DNA from: Armatimonadota bacterium
Lineage (GTDB): Bacteria; Armatimonadota; SYMT01
DNA length: 9,297 nt
Assembly: GCA_020696885.1 (NCBI GenBank)
Contig: JAJFMS010000104.1
Span: forward strand, 1-9,297
Reading direction: 5' to 3'
Position 1 is the stretch's first letter. Each line of letters starts with the position of its first letter. The position numbers were made by a program, and so were the translations under genes. Below are positions 1-7,381 of this stretch, in pieces. The notes beneath the pieces were generated by a model, which saw only the letters and a program-made list of their open reading frames with translations, was not told the origin of the DNA and made no database searches.

Positions 1-1
1 G

Positions 2-1352
2 GTGGCGGTGATCGCCGACAACTCCTGGGCGGCGCTCCAGGGCCGGAAAGCGCTCAAGCTGGAGTGGGACCTGGGCGAGAACGCCAACTACAGCTCCGAC
101 GCCTTCAAGAAGCAGCTGATCGAGACGGCGCGCAAGCCGTGCAAGGTGGTGCGGAAGGTCGGGGACGTGGACGCTGAGTTCGCCAAGGGCGGCAAGGTAA
201 TCGAGGCGGACTACTACACGCCGATGCTCGCCCACGCCCCGATGGAGCCGCCCGCCGCCGTGGTGGAGTACAAGAACGGCAAGGTGGTGGCCCTGGCGGC
301 GACGCAGAACCCGCAGGCGGTGCAGGAGACTGTGGCCCTCGCGGTGGGCATCGAGAAGAAAGACGTCACCTGCCACGTCACGCTCCTGGGCGGCGGCTTC
401 GGCCGGAAGTCCAAGCCGGACTACATCGCCGAGGCGGCGGTGCTCTCCAAGAAGCTGAGCAAGCCGGTGAAGATCGTCTGGAGCCGCGAGGATGACATCC
501 AGCACGACTACTACCACACCGTGGCCGCGATGCACATGAAGGCGGTGACGGACGCCAAAGGCCGCCCGACCGCGCTGCTGCAGCGGAGCGTCTTCCCCAC
601 CATCGCCTCCACCTTCGATCCGTCGGCTCAGTATGGCGCGGACTTCGAGATGGCGCACGGCTGGGTGGACATGCCGTTCGACATCCCGAACATCCGGGCG
701 GAGAACGGCGCCGCGAAGAACCAGTTCCGCGTGGGCTGGCTGCGCTCCGTGGCCAACATCTACCACGCCTTCGCGATCCAGTCGTTCATGGATGAGCTGG
801 CGGCGGCGGCGGGTCGCGATCGGATCGAGTACTTCCTGGAAGTGCTCGGCGAGCCGCGGGAGATCGACTATGCGGCCGAGGGCACGGAGAACTCCAACTA
901 CGGCCGCTCCCACAAAGACCACCCGGTCGACACCGGTCGGCTGCGGAAAGTGGTGGAGGCCGTGGCGCAGCACTCCGGCTGGAAGCAGACGAAGCCAAAG
1001 AAGGGCCGCGCGCTGGGCTTCGCTGCCCACCGCAGCTTCCTCAGCTACGTGGCTGCCGTGGCGGACGTAGAAGTGGATAAGGCGGGGAAGGTCAAGATCC
1101 ACCGGGTCGACGTGGCAGTCGATGCGGGCCAGGTGATCCACCCGGACCGCGTGAAGGCGCAGTTCGAGGGGGCCGCCACCTTCGCCGCGACCATCGCCCT
1201 GATGGGGGAGATCACCATCAAAGACGGGCGCCTCCGGCGGCGTCGGTGAGCCGGGCGTACCGCCGATCGTGGCCGCCATCACCAACGCGGTGTTCGCGGC
1301 CACCGGAAAGCGAGTCCGGGATCTGCCGATCAGCAAGACGAAGCTGGTCTAA
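2..1352 (+). pseudogene. IorB-like molybdopterin-binding oxidoreductase subunit, 5' partial, frameshifted
   Basis: This is the C-terminal part of a molybdenum-hydroxylase large subunit of the isoquinoline 1-oxidoreductase beta (IorB)/aldehyde oxidase type. Such proteins hydroxylate aromatic heterocycles or aldehydes with a small [2Fe-2S] partner, presumably encoded upstream of the window. The gene runs in from the left edge, so the GTG at 2 is not a real start. Visible hallmarks are HAPMEP (codons from about 232), the cofactor-binding GGGFGRK (from about 388) and GWLRSVANIYHAF followed by SFMDELA (from about 733). The open frame ends at TGA 1247-1249 in a meaningless Arg-rich tail after GEITIKDG. 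The expected ending, [10 protein letters not shown]...[19 protein letters not shown], lies in another frame and stops at TAA 1350-1352. By family expectation about 33 codons are missing at 1230/1231, with a net frame change. GVGE carries the catalytic glutamate of this family, so the product should be inactive. A sequencing or assembly error is the alternative. Confidence 0.88.
1231..1352 (+). repeat. Direct repeat copy 1 (IorB C-terminal coding tail)
   Basis: These 122 bp, ending exactly with the stop codon, align without gaps to 8112-8233 in the same orientation. Eight positions differ (1259, 1262, 1313, 1319, 1322, 1334, 1349, 1352), all third codon positions in the GVGEPG frame, including TAA versus TAG. 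Similarity stops abruptly at both edges: upstream because copy 1 carries a deletion, downstream because non-coding flanks are unrelated. Confidence 0.95.
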
Positions 1353-1385
1353 CCGGAGCCGGAGGAGCAGACTGCGCTTTGGTCA

Positions 1386-1425
1386 CGCACGGTCTGTGAG
1401 CCATGGTGTGCTCACGGACCGTGTG
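1386..1425 (+). terminator. Strong hairpin after the IorB-like pseudogene, possible terminator
   Basis: Positions 1386-1401 pair with 1410-1425 to give a 16-bp stem (two G-T wobbles) around an 8-nt loop; the core arms are CACGGTCTGTGAGC and GCTCACGGACCGTG. It begins 34 nt after the ancestral TAA at 1350-1352, where an intrinsic terminator would sit. There is no immediate T tract, only TTTT about 10 nt further on. It also marks the edge of the IS3-like remnant, so it could instead be a mobile-element end or recombination site. Confidence 0.45.
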
Positions 1426-1560
1426 CTGGCGCGGTTTTCGGGCCGGGTTCTCGCCGGCGCATAGTAGCGGCTGGAGCGTGCCAAGTCGAGCGACGCGCAC
1501 GGCCGCGCCTGAACCCGGCTCCACCGCGGCCCGCTTCTGTTCGGCGCTCCAGTCCCACTT
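1425..1560 (-). pseudogene. Decayed IS3-family OrfB (transposase) N-terminal remnant
   Basis: On the minus strand two overlapping frames together resemble the start of an IS3/IS407-type OrfB. One frame (about 1560-1519) reads KKWDWSAEQKRAAVE. One base out of phase, the next (about 1518-1430) reads RVQAR followed by CASLDLARSSRYYAPARTRPE. In the family these are joined as a continuous N-terminal helix-turn-helix (xxEQRRAAVExVQxxxGVSxRRACxxLGLARSSYYY). Here there is a frameshift, and about nine residues (the GVSERR region) appear lost. No DDE catalytic domain follows: the remnant stops at the 1386-1425 hairpin. The call rests on motif resemblance in a short stretch and could be coincidental. 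No terminal inverted repeats were identified. Confidence 0.42.
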
Positions 1561-2229
1561 TTTATCGACCAGTGTCCAAGCTGCGCCTGGAGCTCCACGT
1601 CGGTCTGCGGACCGAGGTCGCCCTGGCCGCCGTTGCGCAAAACAGCGCTGCCCAGGCTGTTGACCTGGCTACCCGCGGTGACGATCCGGTCACTGAACTC
1701 GCGCGCGACTTCTAATTGTAGTTAAAATTGGTACGGCGACCGTTCCCTCCCTTCCTCCGGCGGGTGGTATGTTCGGCAGGCCGGTGCGTGGTCGCTGCGA
1801 TTACGGGTTTGCCGGAGGTGCGCAGTATCCCGAGCGGTGGAGCGATGAAGTGGTGCGGCGATCGTGCCTTACCGGATGCCGGGGCGGCGGGCGTTACCCC
1901 GTCAGGACCGGGCAACCGCGGGCTCGCGGGGTGGGATAACTGGTGGAGCAGGTCTCGGCCGCGCCGGCTGGGAGTGTTCGGGCTTCACTGCCACCCTCCG
2001 ATCGGACGCACTCTCGCGCCGCTCGCGAACCGCTCTGGCGCGCTCTGGTCCGGAAACCGATGGCAGGAACCTCGCATTGGTCCACGTTGGTCGGGGTCTG
2101 TCCTACGCTCAGGATCCCTTCCCGGCGGTGAAATGTGCCTGGCGCGCCGGCAGAGTGACTTCTTGTGAGGTGCTGATTCATGCCGGTTGACTATTTAGGA
2201 ACTGCCGCGGCTTCTTCGAGAGGGGATTG
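1561..2229. other. Gene-free stretch upstream of the c-di-GMP gene
   Basis: No frame here looks coding: the longest (1728-2168, plus strand) is rich in Trp, Arg, Gly and Pro with no recognisable domain. Visible details are an AT-rich patch at 1711-1732 that stands out from the G+C-rich surroundings, a small hairpin CCGCG-GGCT-CGCGG at 1916-1929, and a weak sigma54-like GG-N10-GC match at 2061-2077 (TGGCAGGAACCTCGCAT, imperfect). No convincing sigma70 promoter was found before the ATG at 2230. No tRNA, riboswitch or CRISPR structure was recognised. Confidence 0.6.
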
Positions 2230-5200
2230 ATGGACACCTCGCTGCGAATTCTGGTGGTGGACAATTCGGAAGCGGACGCGCTCTTGATGGTGGGCGCCCT
2301 GCGGGGCGCCGGCTATGAGTTGCATTGGGAACGGGTGGAGACTCCGGGTGCCATGCTGGCGGCGCTCGGCGCCCGGGACTGGGACATGGTGTTGTCCGAG
2401 TTTTCGCTGCACCGGTTCGGGGGGCTCGGGGCGCTCAAAGTACTGGAGAGAGCGGGGCTGGACGTGCCCTTGATCCTGACCACGTGGAAGATCGCGGACG
2501 CCACGGCGGCGGAGGTGATGCGTGCGGGCGCACGGGATTATGTGCTCAAAGACCGCCTGGGCCGCCTGGTGCCGGTGATTGAACGGGAACTGCGGGATGC
2601 ACAGGCGCGCCGCGCGCATCGTCAGGCGGCGGAAGCCCTGCGGCGGAGCGAGGCGCATTTTCGCGCACTCATTGAGACAGCCCAGGGACTCATCACGATC
2701 ATGGATGCCGATGGCAAGGTCCGGTATGAGAGTCCGACCCTCACCCGCATTCTGGGTTATCTTCCCGAGGAGTTGGTAGGCCGCAACGCCCTGGAGCTGA
2801 TCCATCCGGAAGACGTGGGCTACGTGGGCGCGCTTCTCGCCAGTAAGCTGGGCCACGCGGGTGCCGTCCAAGGAGCCACCTTCAGAATTCGACACAAGGA
2901 CGGTTCCTGGCGAGTCTTTGAAAGCGTGGCGGAGAACCTGGTGGATGATCCGGACATCCGCGGGGTGGTGGTCACCTCCAGGGATATCACCGAGCAGCGG
3001 CATGCGGAGGAATACCGCGCGCAGTTGGCAACAATGGTGGAGTGCTCCGAAGACGCCATCATTGGCGAGGATCTGGACGGTATCGTCACGAGCTGGAACG
3101 CGGGCGCCGAGCGGATGTTCGGCTACACGGCGGAGCAAATGTGCGGGCAGCCTCTCTCGGCGCTGGCGCCGGAGGACCTGCGGGCGCAGTGGCGAGAGAT
3201 CCTGCATTCCCTGCGGTCCGGGCAGGGAGTGCAGCGGCTGGAGACGCAGCGGGTGACCCGGGAGGGCCGGATCATTGATGTCTCCACCACCGTCTCGCCC
3301 TTGCGAAACGAACTGGGCACCGTCATCGGCTTCTCGGAAATTGCACGGGATGTTACTCTGAAGAAGCAGGAGGAGGCCATCCAGGCGTTGTTTCACAAGG
3401 CCGACCAGCGCTTATTGGACGGCGAGACGGTAAAGCAAACCCTGCACGGCCTCTGTGCGGCCATCTGCCGGATCTTCCGGTTTAGCGCAGCCTGGATCGG
3501 TCTGCATCAGGACGATGGGTGCCTGCGGCTGCTGGCCCATTCCGGAGAGGGTGGGGCGGAAGTGGAGCCTGTCTCGATCCGCCTGTCCGCGCCGGCGAGG
3601 GGCGACGATCCCGCGGCACGAACCGAGTGGGTGGAGTATTCCGCCGGTGCGTGTGTTGAAAGCATCGCCGGTAGCCTGGGCAGCGAGTTAGCCCGGTGTT
3701 TCAGCACCACGTCTTGCCTCAGCATTCCGCTTAACGGTCCAAAGGGCGCCGGTGGGGCCTTGTTCGTGCACTCTCCCAGACCGCTCTCCGTCAACGACCC
3801 TCGCCACGGGTTGCTGCAGTCCCTGGCAAATCAGGCCGCGTATTCCATCACGGCCGCCCAAAACCAGGAAGCGATGCACCTGCAGACCGCAGCTCTCGAG
3901 GCGGCAGCCAATGCGATTGTCATCACGAATCGCGCCGGTGAAATCCAATGGGTGAACCCGGCTTTCTCGCAGCTCACGGGTTACGCTCGGGAGGAGGTGG
4001 TGGGTCGCAACCCGAGGATGCTGAATTCCGGAGTCCAGTCTCCGTCTCTTTACCGCGAGCTCTGGAGCACCATCCTGTCCGGACAGAGCTGGCACGGGGA
4101 GTTGATCAATCGCCGAAAGGATGGCACCACCTATGCGGAGGAGATGACCATCACGCCGGTCCCTGAAGTGGACGGCAAACCCGGATACTTCGTGGGCATC
4201 AAGCAGGATGTCACGGAGCGCTTGCGCCAGGAGTCGCACATCCGGCACCTGGCGCTCCATGATCCGCTCACCAACCTGGCGAATCGCCGGGCCATGGAAG
4301 TGGAACTGCAGCGCGTGGTGGAGCGTGCCCGGCGCGGCCGGCCGGGCGCCATGCTGCTGCTGGACCTCGACAACTTCAAGGTGGTTAACGATACACAGGG
4401 CCATCCGGCCGGCGATCAACTGCTGGTGATGCTGGCGGAGCTGCTGTCGAAGACGGTTCGTCCGGAGGATCTCCTCGCTCGCCTGGGAGGAGATGAGTTT
4501 GCGCTGATCATGGACGACACCTCGCCGGAGGCGGCGCGTCAGGTCGCGGAACGCATTCGCCGGGTAGTGTCCAATTTTCGCTTCCAGTTCAACAACCAGG
4601 CTTTTGAGCTGGGGGTGAGCATTGGGGTGGCGCCCGTGGATGGCGAATACCCCGCGGAGAAGGTGGTCTCGCAGGCGGATGCGGCGCTCTACCTCGCGAA
4701 GGAACGGGGAAGGAACCTGGTGGTGCTTTATGAGGCATGCGATTCCACGGAAGCGCCGCTGCTGATGGAGGCCAGCAACTGGGCGCTGCGCATTAAAGAA
4801 GCCATGCGCTGTGACGGGTTCGAACTGCAGTATCAGCCCATCCAGCACCTCGGAAGTGGACGGCTCCACGCGTACGAAGTGCTGGTGCGGATGCGCCAGG
4901 CGGACGGACGGTTGGTCTTGCCCGGAGCCTTCATCCCGGCCGCGGAGCGCTTCGGGTTGATGCCGCTCCTGGACCGGTGGGTGCTGACGCGCGTGCTGCG
5001 GGTCCTCCAGGAGCAGCCGCAGCTTTCCCTCTTCGCCAACCTCAGCGGCCACAGCCTGGCGGACGAAGAACTGCTGGGTTTCATCGACCAGCAGCTCCGG
5101 GAGGCACCGGGCGCGGCCGCACGGCTTACCCTGGAGATCACGGAAACCGTGGCCATCAGCGATCTGGCCAATACGGACCGCTGGATCAGACGATTGCAGG

Positions 5201-5544
5201 AAGTGGGCTGCTCGTTCGCGCTGGACGATTTCGGCGTAGGTTTCTCCTCGTTCTCCTATCTGTCCAACGTGCCCGCCGATTACGTGAAGATTGACGGCTC
5301 CTTCGTCCGTGACGTGAACAAGGATGTCACCAGCCTCGCCGTGGTCCGCGCGGTGATGGAAGTGGCGCATGCCATGGGAAAGAAGGTCATCGCCGAAGGG
5401 ATCGAGGACGCGAAGGAGGCGGACTGTCTCCGTGGCCTGGGGGTGGAGTACGGACAGGGGTTTGCGATTGGGAGGCCGGGCGCGCTGGACTTGTCGACAC
5501 TGGGGGCCAGGGAGGCGGTGGCGGAGTCATCGGCGGATTCCTGA
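2230..5544 (+). CDS. REC-PAS-PAS-GAF-PAS-GGDEF-EAL protein, bifunctional c-di-GMP synthase/phosphodiesterase
   Basis: Cytoplasmic multi-sensor protein of 1104 aa with no membrane segment. Approximate order: receiver 4-125, PAS 137-258, PAS 264-382, GAF 388-545, PAS 551-668, GGDEF 674-838, EAL 855-1095. The GGDEF domain makes c-di-GMP from GTP; it has canonical GGDEF (753-757) and the inhibitory I-site RPED (744-747) exactly five residues before it. The EAL domain degrades c-di-GMP; the signature is EVL (E883), and expected catalytic and metal-binding residues are present: N937, E969, D999-D1000 (DDFG), K1020, E1056 and Q1076. Both halves therefore look active, and the sensors presumably set the balance. 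The receiver is unusual: the phospho-acceptor position is Glu57 (LSEFSLHRF, where relatives have SDY), while the Thr and Lys sites (ILTTW, DYVLKD) are kept. I chose ATG 2230 over TTG 2227 because GAGAGGGG (2218-2225) sits 4 nt upstream of ATG and only 1 nt from TTG. Confidence 0.95.
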   Translation: MDTSLRILVVDNSEADALLMVGALRGAGYELHWERVETPGAMLAALGARDWDMVLSEFSLHRFGGLGALKVLERAGLDVPLILTTWKIADATAAEVMRAGARDYVLKDRLGRLVPVIERELRDAQARRAHRQAAEALRRSEAHFRALIETAQGLITIMDADGKVRYESPTLTRILGYLPEELVGRNALELIHPEDVGYVGALLASKLGHAGAVQGATFRIRHKDGSWRVFESVAENLVDDPDIRGVVVTSRDITEQRHAEEYRAQLATMVECSEDAIIGEDLDGIVTSWNAGAERMFGYTAEQMCGQPLSALAPEDLRAQWREILHSLRSGQGVQRLETQRVTREGRIIDVSTTVSPLRNELGTVIGFSEIARDVTLKKQEEAIQALFHKADQRLLDGETVKQTLHGLCAAICRIFRFSAAWIGLHQDDGCLRLLAHSGEGGAEVEPVSIRLSAPARGDDPAARTEWVEYSAGACVESIAGSLGSELARCFSTTSCLSIPLNGPKGAGGALFVHSPRPLSVNDPRHGLLQSLANQAAYSITAAQNQEAMHLQTAALEAAANAIVITNRAGEIQWVNPAFSQLTGYAREEVVGRNPRMLNSGVQSPSLYRELWSTILSGQSWHGELINRRKDGTTYAEEMTITPVPEVDGKPGYFVGIKQDVTERLRQESHIRHLALHDPLTNLANRRAMEVELQRVVERARRGRPGAMLLLDLDNFKVVNDTQGHPAGDQLLVMLAELLSKTVRPEDLLARLGGDEFALIMDDTSPEAARQVAERIRRVVSNFRFQFNNQAFELGVSIGVAPVDGEYPAEKVVSQADAALYLAKERGRNLVVLYEACDSTEAPLLMEASNWALRIKEAMRCDGFELQYQPIQHLGSGRLHAYEVLVRMRQADGRLVLPGAFIPAAERFGLMPLLDRWVLTRVLRVLQEQPQLSLFANLSGHSLADEELLGFIDQQLREAPGAAARLTLEITETVAISDLANTDRWIRRLQEVGCSFALDDFGVGFSSFSYLSNVPADYVKIDGSFVRDVNKDVTSLAVVRAVMEVAHAMGKKVIAEGIEDAKEADCLRGLGVEYGQGFAIGRPGALDLSTLGAREAVAESSADS

Positions 5545-5694
5545 ATCTCGGGTGGAATTCACGAGCCCGGGCTTGCATCGGCGGGGCGGTTTTCAAGTTG
5601 CCGTCAGGACGAACCGTGGTATTTCATTTAGTTCAGTTCCTGACTCGGAGCGCAATTCAAACGATCGCACCCACCAGGGGAGTACGGGAAAGCG

Positions 5695-6404
5695 TTCAGC
5701 CCTGGGGGTCGTGAAATCGCTCATCGCGGACGCCATCCGCCGGAGCGCCAGCGATATTCACATCGAGCCAGAGGCCGGCTCAGTGCGCGTGCGCTACCGG
5801 ATGGACGGCCGCCTTCACCCCATCCTGACGCTGGAAACGTCCCGGCTCCAGAGCATTGTGGCCAGGACCAAGATCATTTCGGGCTTGGACATCTCCGAAT
5901 GCCGCCAGGACGGCGCGGCGCAGGTCCGGGTGGAGAACCGCGTCTGCGAGCTGCGAGTCTCTACCTTACCGGGGATCCATGGGGAAGCGGTGGTCATTCG
6001 GGTGCTATGCCAGGACCCGGCACTCGCGGAGCTGGAGGAGCTGGGGCTGGAGCCCGCGATGCTGGCGGAGCTGCGCCAGGTACTGGCCGCCAAAGAGGGC
6101 ATGCTGCTGGTGACGGGGCCCACCGGGTCCGGCAACACTACCACGCTCTATGCGGCCCTGGGCCACCTCAATACGGATGACGTGAACATCATCACCGTGG
6201 AGGATCCGGTTGAGATCAAGCTCCCGTCCATCAACCAGGTCCAGGTGTCGGAACGGCGATGGTGAGACCGCCGAGATCGCGCTGCGGGCCGCGCTGACCG
6301 GGCATCTGGTCCTGTCCACACTCCATACGCGGGACGCCTCCGGAAGTGTGTCCCGCCTGCGGGATATGGGAGTCCCGGCCTATATTAGATACTCCGACGA
6401 ATAG
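5695..6404 (+). pseudogene. PilB/GspE-type secretion or pilus ATPase, truncated and inactivated
   Basis: This is a remnant of the hexameric ATPase that powers type IV pilus extension or type II secretion. The recognisable part starts near 5698 (ALGVVKSLIADAI, SASDIHIEP) and continues through VRYRMDGRLHPIL, the Walker A region and [19 protein letters not shown], a PilB-like wording. The N-terminal domain is absent. Walker A reads GPTGSGNTTT (around 6116-6145), Asn replacing the essential Lys. At about 6256 the frame breaks: one frame stops at TGA 6263-6265, and the gene resumes one frame over at [26 protein letters not shown] (from 6258). By family expectation about 27 residues are missing, including the Walker B segment (RQDPDVILVGEIR). 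The second frame ends at TAG 6402-6404, where the IS5-like element begins, so the C-terminal domain is lost. The 5545-5694 spacer shows no gene. Confidence 0.88.
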
Positions 6405-7344
6405 CAGGTTTAGACTTTGGGTAGCTGGCAGGTATGGCACCGACACATTTTGACACCTGTTCGGAATCGCGGCTGCGAGCCCTTTGCGGTTTGTCACGCC
6501 AGGCTCTGGAAGCGCTCTGCGCCGCGGCAGCACCGGCCTTGTTGGAGCGTCGGCGCACCGCCTACGCCACGCGGCCCGGACGGAAACGCGCGTTCGGCGG
6601 GGGGCGCAAGCGGCGTCTCTCGCCCCGTACCGAGCTGTTGCTGACCCTGATCTACTTGCGCCACAACGTGGCCCGCGAGGTGGTGGGCGGGCTCTTCGGG
6701 GTGTCGGCGGATACTAGTGAGAACACCTTCCATGAGGTCCTGGCGGTCCTGAAGGAGGTGTGTCCGGCCACGCGCTGGGACGCGGAAAAGCGCTGGCAGA
6801 AGGGCGAGCCGGCCTGGAGCCCCGAACCGGCGGACCGCATTCAGGTGGATAGTTTCGAGACCCCCGTGCCCCGTCCCAGCCGTGACGAGGCCCCACGCCG
6901 GGTCTATTCGGGCAAAAAGAAGCGCCACACGCTGAAGACCCAAGTGGTGACCGATGGCCGAGGGGAGGTGCTCGAGATCACGGCGGGGCATCGCGGCCCG
7001 ACCGCGGATAACCGGCTCTACGAACAGAGTGGCGTGGCGGAGCGCTACGGAGCAGTGGAGTGTTATGGGGACAAGGCCTATCAATGCACGGCCGGGGTCC
7101 GCGTCCCGCACAAGAAGCCGAAAGGGGGGGAACTGACGCCCGAGCAACGGGAAGCCAACCGGGTGCAGGCCCGCCTCCGGGTGCGGGTGGAGCACGGCAA
7201 TCGGCGGATGAAGGCTTTCCGGATCGTCCGGGACGAGTACCGGTTGGCGTGCGGCTTGTTCCCGCGAGTGGCGCGGGTAGTGGTGGGTTTGGTGCATCTG
7301 ATGCGGCTCGTCGGCACGACAAGCAGTTAAGCTCTAAACCCACT
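6403..7344 (+). mobile_element. IS5-like insertion sequence, about 942 bp
   Basis: A single transposase gene is bracketed by imperfect inverted repeats: left AGCAGGTTTAGA (6403-6414), right TCTAAACCCACT (7333-7344), matching at 10 of 12 positions with GGTTTAGA perfect. The size suits the IS5 family. The left end coincides with loss of the PilB-like frame, so the element or a later rearrangement at it truncated that gene. No target-site duplication is obvious, and the missing ATPase C-terminus does not resume to the right. The exact termini are therefore tentative. Confidence 0.7.
6434..7330 (+). CDS. IS5-family DDE transposase
   Basis: This 298-aa cut-and-paste type transposase probably acts on the ends of its own element. 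The N-terminal part (about residues 55-110) has a helix-turn-helix-like region with RLSPRTELLLTLIYLRHNV and GLFGVSADT. The C-terminal catalytic domain is the DDE_Tnp_4 type, with YSGKKKRHTLKTQVVTD, PHKKPKGGELTPEQ and RMKAFRIVRDEYR. The triad appears complete: D139 (QVDSFETPVPRP, where relatives have VDGTE), D213 (YGDKAY) and E253 (RVEHGNRRMK). There is no frameshift or premature stop and the length is normal, so it may be functional. The first ATG after the left repeat was chosen; its ribosome binding site (GGCAGG) is only fair. Weak translation is common for transposases. Confidence 0.92.
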   Translation: MAPTHFDTCSESRLRALCGLSRQALEALCAAAAPALLERRRTAYATRPGRKRAFGGGRKRRLSPRTELLLTLIYLRHNVAREVVGGLFGVSADTSENTFHEVLAVLKEVCPATRWDAEKRWQKGEPAWSPEPADRIQVDSFETPVPRPSRDEAPRRVYSGKKKRHTLKTQVVTDGRGEVLEITAGHRGPTADNRLYEQSGVAERYGAVECYGDKAYQCTAGVRVPHKKPKGGELTPEQREANRVQARLRVRVEHGNRRMKAFRIVRDEYRLACGLFPRVARVVVGLVHLMRLVGTTSS

Positions 7345-7351
7345 GCCACGG

Positions 7352-7366
7352 GAGGGCTCGGCCCTC
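7352..7366. terminator. Small hairpin between convergent genes
   Basis: GAGGGC-TCG-GCCCTC forms a perfect 6-bp stem just beyond the right end of the IS and 16 nt beyond the stop of the minus-strand gene. It sits where a bidirectional terminator would be expected, but no T tract follows on either strand. Confidence 0.3.
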
Positions 7367-7381
7367 ACCCTATTCTTCGGA

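Noticed and set aside
1382..1402. TCACGCACGG resembling the start of a c-di-GMP (GEMM) riboswitch
   Set aside because: The conserved GGGCAAACC and GACGCAAAGCC segments are absent; the bases belong to the 1386-1425 hairpin.
1572..1697. Short plus frame containing KLRLELHVGLRTEVALAAVAQNSAAQ
   Set aside because: It looks protein-like for about 35 residues but has no ribosome binding site, no known motif, and ends in TGA; it overlaps the IS3-like flank on the other strand.
1728..2168. 146-aa plus frame in the spacer
   Set aside because: Composition is Trp/Arg/Gly/Pro-heavy, there is no domain or ribosome binding site, and overlapping frames of similar length exist on both strands.
2187..2215. 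TTGACT as a -35 element for the c-di-GMP gene
   Set aside because: The hexamer 17 nt downstream is GCTTCT, a poor -10, and the start would leave almost no leader before the ribosome binding site.
2191..5370. Long antisense open frames (2191-3396 and 3688-5370, minus strand)
   Set aside because: They lie opposite the REC-PAS-GAF-GGDEF-EAL gene, lack recognisable domains, are rich in His, Gln and Arg, and are typical antisense shadows in G+C-rich coding DNA.
6494..7297. 267-aa minus-strand frame inside the IS
   Set aside because: It is the reverse shadow of the transposase, whose plus frame has clear family motifs and the DDE residues.
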